From: Mycolicibacterium chlorophenolicum
Lineage (GTDB): Bacteria > Actinomycetota > Actinomycetes > Mycobacteriales > Mycobacteriaceae
Assembly: GCF_001044235.1 (NCBI RefSeq)
Contig: NZ_JYNL01000020.1
Location: 708,045-772,044, forward strand
DNA: 64,000 nt
Reading direction: 5' to 3'
In this document: in pieces, positions 1 through 8,608 of the stretch
Layout: the number at the start of each line of letters is the position of its first letter
How positions within the stretch are numbered: position 1 is the stretch's first letter
Made by a program: the position numbers and the translations under genes
Notes under the pieces: model-generated
What the model saw: the letters and a program-made list of their open reading frames with translations, nothing else
Told to the model about the DNA's origin: nothing
The model's database searches: none

Positions 1-283
<283 letters not shown>

Positions 284-440
284 TTACGGACCGGGACGTC
301 ACAGAGGGCTTCCCGAGGATGTTTGACATGAATCGTAACTCCCGAACCTGACAGAGGTGGCGGTGGTCCTACAAACCGTCGTAATTGCGTTCCTTTTTCG
401 GCCGACGCGTGGCCTGAGCAGCGCCGACGGCGGTGGGTGT

Positions 441-446
441 TACCGT
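441..446 (+). promoter_or_regulatory. -10 hexamer of a leaderless fecB promoter
   Basis: TACCGT lies exactly 7 nt before the GTG at 454. This is the spacing at which the first transcribed base would be the start codon itself, as in mycobacterial leaderless genes. It supports the 454 start over an in-frame GTG at 433. Confidence 0.5.
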
Positions 447-453
447 CTGCGAC

Positions 454-1554
454 GTGTCGGTGCGGGCGGCGGGGGCAGCAGGAGCGCTCGGCGTGGCGCT
501 GATCCTGGCCGGGTGCGGCTCGTCGGGCGAACCCAGCACGGCGACCCAGGGTTCGATCATCACCAGCACCACCCGCGTCGCGAGCGCCGGGGTGCTCGGT
601 AACGACCGGCGGCCCGACGAATCGTGTGCCCCGGACCCTGCGCCGCTCGACGACGGTCCCCCCGACCGCGAGGTGCGCAACGCGACCGGGCACGCCATCA
701 CCCCGCCGATCCCCGAGACCACCGTGGTGCGCGCCGACCCACAGCGCATCGTGGCGCTCGCCGGCGACCAACTCGACGCGCTGTGCGCGCTGGGCCTGCA
801 GTCGCGCGTCGTCGCCGCCGCGCTGCCCGACGGCTCGCCGGACCAGCCGTCGTATCTGGGCGCCGCGGTCCACGACCTGCCCGCGGCCGGCACGCGCAGC
901 GATCCCGATCTCGACGCCATCCGGTCCGCACAACCCGATCTGATCCTGGGCTCGGTCGCGCTCACGCCCGAGGACCACCCCGCGCTCACAGCGATCGCTC
1001 CCACGGTGTTCAGCGGAGCGCCCGGTGTCGCGTGGAAGGACGACCTGCGCACGGTCGGTGCGGCCACCGGCCGGCTCGACGCCGCCAACCGGCTCATCGA
1101 CGACTTCGAGCGGGCCGCCGACAAGACCGGCGCCGACCACGACGCCGCGCATTTCCAGGCCTCGGTGGTGCAGTTCACCGACACCACGATGCGGGTGTTC
1201 GGCACCGACAACTTCGCGGGCAGCGTGCTCGCCGACGTCGGGGTGGACCGGCCGCCGGCGCAACGGTTCGGCGACAAGCCCTATGTCGAGGTGGGCATCA
1301 CCGACGAGGACCTCGCGAATTCGCCGGACTTCACCGCCGCCGAGGGCGACCTGATCTACGTGTCGTTCGCCACCGCCGAGGCGCGCGAGCGGGCGCCGAA
1401 GGTGATGGGCAGCGACGCCTGGAAGCGGCTGTCGGCCAACCGGGACAACCGGGTCTTCGCGGTGAACAACGAGATCTGGCAGACCGGCGAGGGCATCGTC
1501 GCCGCCCGCGGCATCGTCGCCGACCTGCGACTGGTCAACGCGCCGATCAACTGA
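454..1554 (+). CDS. fecB: FecB-like substrate-binding lipoprotein (iron-siderophore type)
   Basis: This is a 366-residue class III periplasmic-binding-protein homologue of mycobacterial FecB (Rv3044). It starts with a signal peptide ending in the lipobox LAGC, with the lipidated Cys at about residue 22, so it should be anchored on the outer face of the membrane. Conserved blocks include GDQLDALCALGLQSR and PDLILGS in the first lobe, and ANRDNRVFAVNNE near the C-terminus. FecB-type proteins bind Fe-siderophores, and mycobacterial FecB has been linked to envelope and iron functions. The GTG at 454 is preferred because of the -10 spacing; 433 (GTG) would add seven residues. The 3' end overlaps the convergent oxygenase gene by 8 bp. 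Confidence 0.9.
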   Translation: MSVRAAGAAGALGVALILAGCGSSGEPSTATQGSIITSTTRVASAGVLGNDRRPDESCAPDPAPLDDGPPDREVRNATGHAITPPIPETTVVRADPQRIVALAGDQLDALCALGLQSRVVAAALPDGSPDQPSYLGAAVHDLPAAGTRSDPDLDAIRSAQPDLILGSVALTPEDHPALTAIAPTVFSGAPGVAWKDDLRTVGAATGRLDAANRLIDDFERAADKTGADHDAAHFQASVVQFTDTTMRVFGTDNFAGSVLADVGVDRPPAQRFGDKPYVEVGITDEDLANSPDFTAAEGDLIYVSFATAEARERAPKVMGSDAWKRLSANRDNRVFAVNNEIWQTGEGIVAARGIVADLRLVNAPIN

Positions 1555-2611
1555 TCCGGTCGGCATGGCGCGCCTGCTGCCCGAACTGGTTGGGCTGCAG
1601 CGCCCCGTCCGGCAGCACCAGTTCGCCGGTGTCGATGCGCCGTCGCAGATACGCGAATGTCTGTGCGGTCTGGGCGAAGAGGTGTTCGCCGGCGCGCAGC
1701 GACGGCCGCGCCGGGGCACCCGGCGTGACGAACTGCGGCAGCGGGCTGACCTCGGTGTGGTAGTCGACGTTGAAGAACAGCGGGAACGAATAGCGCTCCT
1801 CGGCGACCTTGCGGACGCGGTGACTGGTCGCGACGAACTCGCCGTTCGTCCACAGCTCCAGCAGGTCACCGATGTTGACCACGAAGGTGCCCTCGATCGG
1901 CGGGACGTCGATCCACTCCCCCGCGCCGTTGAGGACTTCCAGGCCCGGGGCCGTCGGTTTGAGCAACGTGAAGCACTCGTAGTCGGTGTGCGCCCCGATC
2001 CCCTGCGCGTCGTGTGCGTCGGGGTTGTACGGGTAGTGCACCAGGCGCAGTTGACTCGGCGTCTTGGTGGCGTGGCGCGAGAAGACGTCGGGGTCCTCGC
2101 CCAGCGCGACCGCGAACGCCCACAGCAGTCGGTGCCCGACGGCCAGCGCCGCGTCGTAGTAGGCGGTCACCGCGTCGGCGAAACCGGGAAGATCCGGCCA
2201 CGTGTTCGGTCCCAGCATCGGATTGCCCGCCGCATGGTCGGGATCATCGACGGGTAGATCCAACGCGGTGTCGAACGCCTCCTTGAGATCGCCGATCGCT
2301 CCCGATTCGACGCCCTCCTCGCCCACCGGCACATAACCCCGGTGACACCGGGACAGCCCGATGTAGGTGCGCATCTTCTCCTCGAGCGGGAGTGCGAAGA
2401 ACTGCTTCGCCGCGGCCAACAACCCGTCGAAGAGTGTCTCGTCGATCCCGGACCCGCTGATGTAGAAGAAGCCCACGTCGCGCGCCGCCACCCCGATCGC
2501 GGCGGCCACCCGCTCACGGTCGGCGTGCTCGTCGGAGAACAGCCCGCTGATGTCGACGACCGGCACCTCGGTGAAGGACCGCGATGCCTGAGATGGTGCT
2601 GCGCTGCTCAC
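1547..2611 (-). CDS. 2-oxoglutarate/Fe(II) oxygenase of the isopenicillin-N-synthase family
   Basis: The 354-residue protein has an N-terminal DIOX_N region (about 14-125) and a 2OG-FeII_Oxy core (about 185-290). The iron triad is visible as H208-x-D210 and H264. The R-x-S that binds 2-oxoglutarate is R273-Y-S275. The family hydroxylates, desaturates or cyclises small molecules in the cytosol. It is the last gene of the ureide operon, and its GTG start overlaps the stop of the 175-residue gene by 4 bp (GTGA). Allantoin breakdown has no known step for such an oxygenase, so it may act on a modified ureide or purine. The family call is firm and the substrate is unknown. Confidence 0.85.
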   Translation of the reverse strand: MSSAAPSQASRSFTEVPVVDISGLFSDEHADRERVAAAIGVAARDVGFFYISGSGIDETLFDGLLAAAKQFFALPLEEKMRTYIGLSRCHRGYVPVGEEGVESGAIGDLKEAFDTALDLPVDDPDHAAGNPMLGPNTWPDLPGFADAVTAYYDAALAVGHRLLWAFAVALGEDPDVFSRHATKTPSQLRLVHYPYNPDAHDAQGIGAHTDYECFTLLKPTAPGLEVLNGAGEWIDVPPIEGTFVVNIGDLLELWTNGEFVATSHRVRKVAEERYSFPLFFNVDYHTEVSPLPQFVTPGAPARPSLRAGEHLFAQTAQTFAYLRRRIDTGELVLPDGALQPNQFGQQARHADRIS

Positions 2612-3135
2612 GATTCGACGTCCCCTTCTCGTGTGACGACCCTCCAGCGCTGCCCGTCGGCGATGACGTGCGCACCGTGGATGTCGTCGTGAACCTGCCA
2701 GTCCCCGTGCTGCACGTGCTCGATGCGCGCCCCCGCCGCGGTGGCCCAGCCGACCAGGCCCCCGACGCGCACCAGCACCGCGGGCGCCCCGGAACCAGTG
2801 GACAACAGCAGCGCCCCGGCCGGTTCGGTGGCCCCGCACTCGCGGACCCAGTGCTCCTCGTAGGTCTCGTGCACCCCGGTCTCCACCAGTGTGTCTGCCT
2901 CCCAGCGCATCCGGCCCTCGTCGGGAAGCTCGCCGGGCTCGACGTCTACATCGCGATGCCACGAGAAGACGTCGCCGTTCTGGGTCAGCGTGCCCGCGAA
3001 GCCGCGTGAATCGACGTAGCGCGTCAGGCCCTGCAGCCACACCACGTCGGTGCCCGTGTCCCGCGCGCCGTCGGCGCAGACGAGCAGCGTGCGGCGCCAC
3101 AGTCCCCGGCACCGGGCGATCGACACCTCACTCAT
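2608..3135 (-). CDS. Uncharacterised 175-residue protein of the ureide operon
   Basis: I do not recognise a named function. The protein is soluble, with no signal or membrane segment, and rich in Trp, Gly and charged residues. It contains conserved-looking blocks LWRRTLL, VVWLQG and YVDSRGFAG near the N-terminus and VHETYEEHWVRE in the middle. The W-R-R-T and Y-V-D patterns faintly recall fungal HRI1-type beta-barrel proteins, but this is only a weak impression. It sits inside the operon, with ATGA overlaps both to allantoicase upstream and to the oxygenase downstream, so a role in the same pathway is likely. Confidence 0.75.
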   Translation of the reverse strand: MSEVSIARCRGLWRRTLLVCADGARDTGTDVVWLQGLTRYVDSRGFAGTLTQNGDVFSWHRDVDVEPGELPDEGRMRWEADTLVETGVHETYEEHWVRECGATEPAGALLLSTGSGAPAVLVRVGGLVGWATAAGARIEHVQHGDWQVHDDIHGAHVIADGQRWRVVTREGDVES

Positions 3136-4157
3136 TCACTGGTCTCCTCCCACCGCTTCTGCAGGCGGCGCATACCGTCCGGCGTGGGCGTGCCGATGGC
3201 GCGCACCCGGGCGAGTCCACCGTCGGGGTAGGCCTGCACCCGCAGGGCACAGATCTCGGGCACGTCGACGGTGAAGGTGTGCCGCGCGTCGGCGGCCAGT
3301 GGTGTGCGGGCCAGCACGGGGATGTCGAACGGCACCAGCGCCCAACCGTTCTCGCCGTCGGGACAGTGCCTACTGCCCAGCACCGAGATCTCCCGCGAGG
3401 CGTTGAACACGAAATAGGAGGTGTCGATCTCGAGCCGGCGCAGATGTGCGGGCGCGGCGAACGACACCATCACCGCGTCATGGGTCTCGGGGCCGATGTC
3501 GCGCCGCCTGCGCGTCTCCCAGCCGTCTCCCATGTTGCGGGGCCGGTCGGGCCGGATGAGCGCGTGCGCATCGGAATAGTGGCTGTCGCTGCACCATTCG
3601 ACCCGGCCACCCTGTTCGACCCCGGACACCTCGACGCTGACGTCGGTCCAGGACAGCGGATCCGGAATCACCTCGCCGTAGGCGCGCAGACGGGCCACCC
3701 CGCCGTCGGATCCCAGCCGCAGCCGCAGGTGGGTCCACCGCCTGGGGTCGGCGATCGTCAGCGGATTGGACGAATCCGGGTGCAGTACGGTCCACGGTGT
3801 CAGCTCCACCCAGCCGGTGCCGGGATCCGTCGGGTCGTCGGTGAGGCCGAGCACGCACGCGTCGACGCGGCAGCTGGTCGGATGATTGCCGGAGAAGAAC
3901 CGGGTGTCGACGTCCACGGTGCGCAGCCGCCCCGGTGCGCCCAGTCGGACGATCACCCAGTCGCCGTCCGGGCCGGCATGCCTGCGGGTCTCCCAGCCGT
4001 CGACCACTTCGCCGCGCAGATCGTAGGTGCCGGGGACGAACGCCGGCTCGGACGGGTCGATGAGGCGTTCCTTGACGCCGAAGGATTCGTCGCTGGCGGC
4101 CACGACACTGCCCCCGAGCCGACGCGACGCGAGATCCACGGCGCCGGGGCCGATCAC
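3132..4157 (-). CDS. alc: Allantoicase
   Basis: Allantoicase hydrolyses allantoate to ureidoglycolate and urea. The 341-residue protein shows the diagnostic internal duplication of two beta-sandwich domains, about 10-165 and 180-325. Each half carries the repeated DGWETRR motif, near residues 53 and 222, and a matching VDTRFF / IDTSYF motif. The length agrees with known family members. The start is GTG at 4155-4157, overlapping the stop of the racemase-fold gene upstream. Together with the allantoinase gene two positions upstream it gives allantoin to ureidoglycolate; no ureidoglycolate lyase is visible in the window. Confidence 0.88.
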   Translation of the reverse strand: MIGPGAVDLASRRLGGSVVAASDESFGVKERLIDPSEPAFVPGTYDLRGEVVDGWETRRHAGPDGDWVIVRLGAPGRLRTVDVDTRFFSGNHPTSCRVDACVLGLTDDPTDPGTGWVELTPWTVLHPDSSNPLTIADPRRWTHLRLRLGSDGGVARLRAYGEVIPDPLSWTDVSVEVSGVEQGGRVEWCSDSHYSDAHALIRPDRPRNMGDGWETRRRRDIGPETHDAVMVSFAAPAHLRRLEIDTSYFVFNASREISVLGSRHCPDGENGWALVPFDIPVLARTPLAADARHTFTVDVPEICALRVQAYPDGGLARVRAIGTPTPDGMRRLQKRWEETSE

Positions 4158-4906
4158 GAGCTGATCCCCAGTGCGCGCGACAGCGGCCAATGACTGCGTG
4201 GGTTGTCCGGCCCGGGCGCGTAGACGCCCGCCTTGCTGGTCGACAACCCGAGGCCCACCACCGCCTGCGCCAGGGCGACGGCGGCCGCGACGCCGTCGAC
4301 GGCGGGCACGCCCACCTCGTCCGAGATCGCGGTCGTCACCCCGGCCATGCCGGCACAGCCCAGGCAGATCACGTCGGCGCCGTCCTCGGTGACCGCGCGG
4401 GCCGCCTCCTCGACGATGGCCCGGACGGCGCCGGCCGGGTCGGCGTCCACCTCGGCGGTGCCGAGTCCACAGGCCCGCACGGACGCGCAGTGCGCGTCGA
4501 GACCGGCCAGCAGCAGCCGGTCCTCGATCGGCGCGATGGAGCGGGCCAGCGTCGTCACCACCGAGAACCGCCGTCCGATCAGTGCGGCGACGTGCGCGGC
4601 GCACTCGGCGATGTCGAACACGGGGACGGTGAGCATCTCGGCCAGTGCGTCGCGGCCGTGCTCCCCGAAGCCGGCGAGCACCACCGCGTCGTAGTCGAAG
4701 GCGCCGTCGCCGAGCAGAGTCGCGACGGCGTCCATCATCCCGACGGCCGACAGGTAGCTCTCGGCGGCCGAGTCGATCGCGGTCGAACCGAATCGTGGTG
4801 CGGAGCAGACGATGTCGGTTCCGGGATGCGCAGCCGCGGTCGCGGCGGCGGCGATCTCGGCCGTCATCGTCGGTGACGTGTTGGGGTTGAGCACCAGGAT
4901 TCTCAT
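4154..4906 (-). CDS. Asp/Glu/hydantoin racemase-fold protein with one catalytic Cys missing
   Basis: The 250-residue protein begins with the family's MRILVLNPNTS and has the two-domain racemase fold. True allantoin and hydantoin racemases use two cysteines. The second is present as C184 in CLGCAGM. The first is replaced by glycine: the usual ACFGDPG is here AGFGEHG (G79). A Gly/Cys pair is the arrangement of arylmalonate decarboxylase, a sister enzyme that does not racemise. Context (allantoinase, allantoicase) would suggest allantoin racemase, but the residue argues against a two-base racemase. The ATG start overlaps the allantoinase stop. Confidence 0.8.
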   Translation of the reverse strand: MRILVLNPNTSPTMTAEIAAAATAAAHPGTDIVCSAPRFGSTAIDSAAESYLSAVGMMDAVATLLGDGAFDYDAVVLAGFGEHGRDALAEMLTVPVFDIAECAAHVAALIGRRFSVVTTLARSIAPIEDRLLLAGLDAHCASVRACGLGTAEVDADPAGAVRAIVEEAARAVTEDGADVICLGCAGMAGVTTAISDEVGVPAVDGVAAAVALAQAVVGLGLSTSKAGVYAPGPDNPRSHWPLSRALGISS

Positions 4907-6201
4907 GCCGCGACCCCGGCGGACCGGTAGACCGCGTCGCCGGCGACCCACGTCGCCAGCACCCCTCCGCGCAGCGTCGACCCGTCGTAGGGGCTCACCG
5001 GGTGGCGGTGACGCAGCTCGGCCGCGTGGACGGTGTCGGCCGTGTCCGGGTCGAAGGCACACAGATCGGCGCGCGCGCCGACGGAGATGTGGCCGCGGTC
5101 GGTGAACCCGGCCAGCCGGGCGGGCCGCTCGGACATCCACCGGCTGAGGTCGGCGAGGCCGAAGCCGCGTTCGGCGGCCTGCGTCCAGGCCGCGCGCGGG
5201 CTCAGCTGGAGGGAGCTGATGCCGGCGAAGACGTCTCGGAAGTCGCCGTCGCCCTTGAGTTCCGGTGTGCACGGCGAGTGGTCGGAGACGATCATGTCCA
5301 GCGTGCCGTCCGCGAGCGCGCTCCACAGCTGATCGCGGTTGGCACAGGCCCGGATCGGTGGGCACGCGGCGAACTGGGTGGCGCCGTCGGGGATGGTCTC
5401 GGCGGCGAAGGTGAGGTAGTGCGGGCAGGTCTCCGCCGTCACCGCGACGCCGGCCGCCTTGGCGTCGGCGATCAGCTCGAGCGTCTGCCCACTCGACACG
5501 TGCACGAGGTGGAGGCGCACTCCGGTGCTGCGTGCGGTGTCGAGGGCCAGCGCGACGGCGTCGACCTCGGCGGAGTCGGGACGCGACGCCAGAAACGATG
5601 CGTAGCCGGCTCCGCTCGGTGACGGGCTGGCCGCGAGGACGGCGTGGCTTTCGGCGTGCACGAGAAGCACCGCGTCGAGTGCGGCGACCTCGGCGGCCGC
5701 CGCGCGGAACTGCGCCGGCGACAGGTGCGGGAAGTCGGGGTTGCCGGAGTCGGCCAGGAAGCACTTGAAGCCCCGCACCCCCGCCTCGGCCAACGGGTGC
5801 AGGGCGCCGAGGTTGCCGGGTACCACACCACCCCAGAACGCCACGTCGACACAGGAGTCACTCTGCGCGGCAGCCTGTTTGATCCGCAGCGCCTCGACGG
5901 TGGTGGTCACCGGGACCGAGTCCAGCGGCATGTCCACCACGGTGGTGATACCCGCGCGGGCCGCGGCCTCGGTTGCGGTGGCGAAGCCCTCCCAGTCGGT
6001 GCCGGGTGCGTTGATGTGCACGTGGGTGTCGACGAACCCGGGCAGCAGGACCGCGCCCGCCGGCACCCACACGTCGTCCTGCGCGGCGTACGCCGCATCC
6101 GGTGGTCCGATGTCGACGACGGTCCCCTGCGCGACAGCGACCGCGGCGGGCCGGATCTCGCCACCGAGAAGGACCCGCTCGGCGCGCAGCACCAGATCCA
6201 T
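4903..6201 (-). CDS. allB: Allantoinase (cyclic amidohydrolase)
   Basis: Allantoinase opens the hydantoin ring of allantoin to allantoate. The 432-residue amidohydrolase has the metal motif H60-V-H62 in DTHVHINAPG, followed by DWEGFATAT and the allantoinase-specific TTVVDMPLDS. The carboxylated bridging lysine is K146 (RGFKCFL). Further ligands are H182/H186, H234 (LVHVSS) and D307 (SDHSPCTP). The DMPLDS block argues for allantoinase rather than dihydropyrimidinase. The ATG at 6199-6201 overlaps the stop of the metallo-hydrolase gene. A related hydantoinase activity cannot be excluded. Confidence 0.87.
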   Translation of the reverse strand: MDLVLRAERVLLGGEIRPAAVAVAQGTVVDIGPPDAAYAAQDDVWVPAGAVLLPGFVDTHVHINAPGTDWEGFATATEAAARAGITTVVDMPLDSVPVTTTVEALRIKQAAAQSDSCVDVAFWGGVVPGNLGALHPLAEAGVRGFKCFLADSGNPDFPHLSPAQFRAAAAEVAALDAVLLVHAESHAVLAASPSPSGAGYASFLASRPDSAEVDAVALALDTARSTGVRLHLVHVSSGQTLELIADAKAAGVAVTAETCPHYLTFAAETIPDGATQFAACPPIRACANRDQLWSALADGTLDMIVSDHSPCTPELKGDGDFRDVFAGISSLQLSPRAAWTQAAERGFGLADLSRWMSERPARLAGFTDRGHISVGARADLCAFDPDTADTVHAAELRHRHPVSPYDGSTLRGGVLATWVAGDAVYRSAGVAA

Positions 6202-7028
6202 CAGTGCGCGAACCGCTCGCGGAAGTGCTGCGTCATCTCCGGCCACACGTGCGGGTCGTGGCCGGGAATCAGCGGGTAGCCCTTGTCCCGGGCCAGCCTC
6301 TTGAGCCGGCGGATCGGTTCGACGGTGTCCTGCGGGTCGACGTCGATGAAACCGCCGATCGGCAGTTCCCCCTCGATGTTCTCGGTCAGATCGGCCGCGT
6401 CGAAGGCGAAGACGTATCCGCCCCCGCCGACGGACTCGTCGAGTTCGACCAGGAAGCTCTGATGGCCCGGCGTGTGCCCGTACGTCGGGATCGCGGTGAT
6501 ACCCGGCGCGATCTCGGCCTCTCCGTCGGCGAGCCGCCAGTCGATAGCGGGATCGTCGAAGTCCACCCGGAAGATGGAATGCCGCTGCGGCTCCGGATGA
6601 TTGGACAGACCGTAGTCGAGTTCGCGCCGCTGGGCGTGCACCGGCACCCGGCCGGCGAACAGCTTCAGGCCGCCGGCGTGGTCGACGTGCAGATGTGACA
6701 CCGCGACCAGCCCGATGTCGTCGACGTCGATCCCGATCTCGGACAGGGACTCCTCGATGGGCTCACCGGGACCCGGCAGCACCGGTTGGTACTCCGCGGA
6801 CGGGAAGTACCGCCGCCGCAGATACGGGTCCCGGATCAGCGCGGTGTTGAAGCCGGTGTCCAGCAGCACCCAGCCGCCGTCGGTCTGCAACAGCACCCCG
6901 GGCACCGGGCACCGGAACCGCTCCTCGGGCGGAAGCCCGTAGACCGACACGTTCTTCGGCAGGTCCTCCCATCCCAGCGTCAGCAGGACGATGCGTCGCA
7001 CGCCGCTGCGGCGGACCAGCGTCGCCAT
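6201..7028 (-). CDS. Metallo-beta-lactamase-fold hydrolase, N-acyl-homoserine-lactonase-like
   Basis: The 275-residue protein has the di-zinc motif H112-L-H114-V-D116-H117, a third-helix H189 in YGHTPGHQ, D210 in FAFDAAD, and H257 in LIPGHDP. The layout resembles AttM/AiiA-type lactonases, which open gamma-lactones. It lacks a signal peptide and should be cytosolic. It overlaps allantoinase (ATGA) on one side and the binding-protein gene on the other, so it is probably a pathway enzyme acting on a lactone or strained amide rather than a dedicated quorum quencher. The substrate is not deducible. Confidence 0.8.
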   Translation of the reverse strand: MATLVRRSGVRRIVLLTLGWEDLPKNVSVYGLPPEERFRCPVPGVLLQTDGGWVLLDTGFNTALIRDPYLRRRYFPSAEYQPVLPGPGEPIEESLSEIGIDVDDIGLVAVSHLHVDHAGGLKLFAGRVPVHAQRRELDYGLSNHPEPQRHSIFRVDFDDPAIDWRLADGEAEIAPGITAIPTYGHTPGHQSFLVELDESVGGGGYVFAFDAADLTENIEGELPIGGFIDVDPQDTVEPIRRLKRLARDKGYPLIPGHDPHVWPEMTQHFRERFAH

Positions 7029-8608
7029 CAGCCGACCGACAACGCCGCCAGCCGCAGCGAATTGGGGTTGGTCACGACATGGGCGGCCTCGATGCCCTTC
7101 AGCCACGGCTGGGCGACCATGAAGTCCTTGACGTCGGCCACGTTGAGCCAGCACCCCGTCTTGACCGCTTCCAGGCCGGCGGCCGAGAAGTCGGCGTCGG
7201 ACCCGGTGGGCAGACCACGGGCCAGCGCGTCGGTCACCGGTGGCGCCGAGCAGCCCAGGTAGTTGAGGCCGCCGTCGGGATCCCAGGAGATGTGCCCCCA
7301 CGTGTACGGGGACGGCGCGTCGGGCCAGGCCAACGCCGTGAAGACCTCGGGTGCGGCCTGGCCGTCGGTGCCGATCCAGCCGTAGATCTCCGACGTCGGG
7401 TAGGCCTGCACCTTGGCGGTCAGACCGGCCGCGGCCAACTGGGTCTGGATCAGGTTGCTGATCAACTGGTTGTCCGGGTTGCTCGAGTCGTAGCCGACAG
7501 TGATGGCCTTCTGGTCGGCGGGCAGGCCGCCCGCGATGCCGGCGAGCACCGACGGGTCATGCGGCACTTCCTGTTTGGCGTACTGCTCTCCCATCATGTT
7601 GGTGGGGTAGATCTGCCCGGCCACATCGCCGCGCCCGAAGTAGGTCTGCTTGACCAGTTCGTCGACGTTGACGGCCTGCAACAGCGCCGTGCGGTTCTTG
7701 GCGTCGGTCAGCATGCCCTTGTGCGGGTTGACGTAGAGGTAGTTCGACATCATCGTCGGCAGCGAGTAGTTCGCGTAGGCCTTGTTGTCCAGATACGACT
7801 GCACCGCCGACGACGGCAGGTCGTGCAGGATCGCGGCGAGCTGACCGTTGTTGAACTGCAACTGCTGCGCCGACACGTCCGTGATGACGGGGATCTCCAC
7901 CTTCTCGAAATACGGCTTGGTGCCCCAGTACCCGGGGTAGGCCTCGAGCGCATATCGCGATCCGACGTCGGCGGCCGTGAGGACGTACGGCCCGGTGCCC
8001 AGGTCGTGGTTGGTGAGATACCCCTGCGCGTTGTCGCTGCCCGCGTTCTTGCGCAGACCCTCAGGGCTGAGCATCCGCGGTCCGTACGGGCACGCCAGGT
8101 AGTCCAGGAACGCCGAGTTCGGTGCCTTGAGCGTGATCGTGACGCCGTAGTCGCCCTGCGTGGTCACCGATTCCACGTCCTTGACCATGTAGGCGGGCCC
8201 CTGGTCGACGGCGAGCCTGCGGTCGAAGGACGCCTTGACCGCCGCCGAGGTGAACGGGGTGCCGTCGTGGAACGTGACGCCCTCGCGGAGCTTGAAGGTG
8301 AACACTTTGTTGTCCGGAGATGCGGTCCACTCGGTCGCGAGAAGCGGTTCCAGTTCCGGTTTGTCGGTGCCGGCCTTGTACTGCAGCAGACCCTCGTAGG
8401 TGTTGGTCGTCAACAGCAGGCCCTGACCGGCGTAGAAGATGTCGGGGTCCGGCGGCTGGCCCGGGTCCTGCAGGAAGGAAAGGTGCAGCACCTTGTCGGT
8501 GGGGGCCGCACTGGGGGTGCTGCTGCCCGAGTCCGAGCCGCCGCAGCCGCTCAGTATCAACGCGGCCGCGGCGGCGAGCGCCGACACCGCTTTCAGGCGA
8601 CGGATCAT
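7028..8608 (-). CDS. ABC transporter substrate-binding lipoprotein (family 5, peptide/opine type)
   Basis: The 526-residue SBP_bac_5 protein starts with a lipoprotein signal ending LILSGC (Cys22). It carries the family's FTFKLREGVTFHDGTPF block at about 95-113 and then the usual three-lobe body. It would capture substrate outside the membrane and deliver it to the two permeases and the double ATPase encoded upstream. The cluster suggests a ureide, hydantoin-like or conjugated substrate rather than a true peptide. It is embedded between the metallo-hydrolase and cysteine-hydrolase genes with overlapping ends, so transporter and enzymes share one mRNA. Confidence 0.9.
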   Translation of the reverse strand: MIRRLKAVSALAAAAALILSGCGGSDSGSSTPSAAPTDKVLHLSFLQDPGQPPDPDIFYAGQGLLLTTNTYEGLLQYKAGTDKPELEPLLATEWTASPDNKVFTFKLREGVTFHDGTPFTSAAVKASFDRRLAVDQGPAYMVKDVESVTTQGDYGVTITLKAPNSAFLDYLACPYGPRMLSPEGLRKNAGSDNAQGYLTNHDLGTGPYVLTAADVGSRYALEAYPGYWGTKPYFEKVEIPVITDVSAQQLQFNNGQLAAILHDLPSSAVQSYLDNKAYANYSLPTMMSNYLYVNPHKGMLTDAKNRTALLQAVNVDELVKQTYFGRGDVAGQIYPTNMMGEQYAKQEVPHDPSVLAGIAGGLPADQKAITVGYDSSNPDNQLISNLIQTQLAAAGLTAKVQAYPTSEIYGWIGTDGQAAPEVFTALAWPDAPSPYTWGHISWDPDGGLNYLGCSAPPVTDALARGLPTGSDADFSAAGLEAVKTGCWLNVADVKDFMVAQPWLKGIEAAHVVTNPNSLRLAALSVG

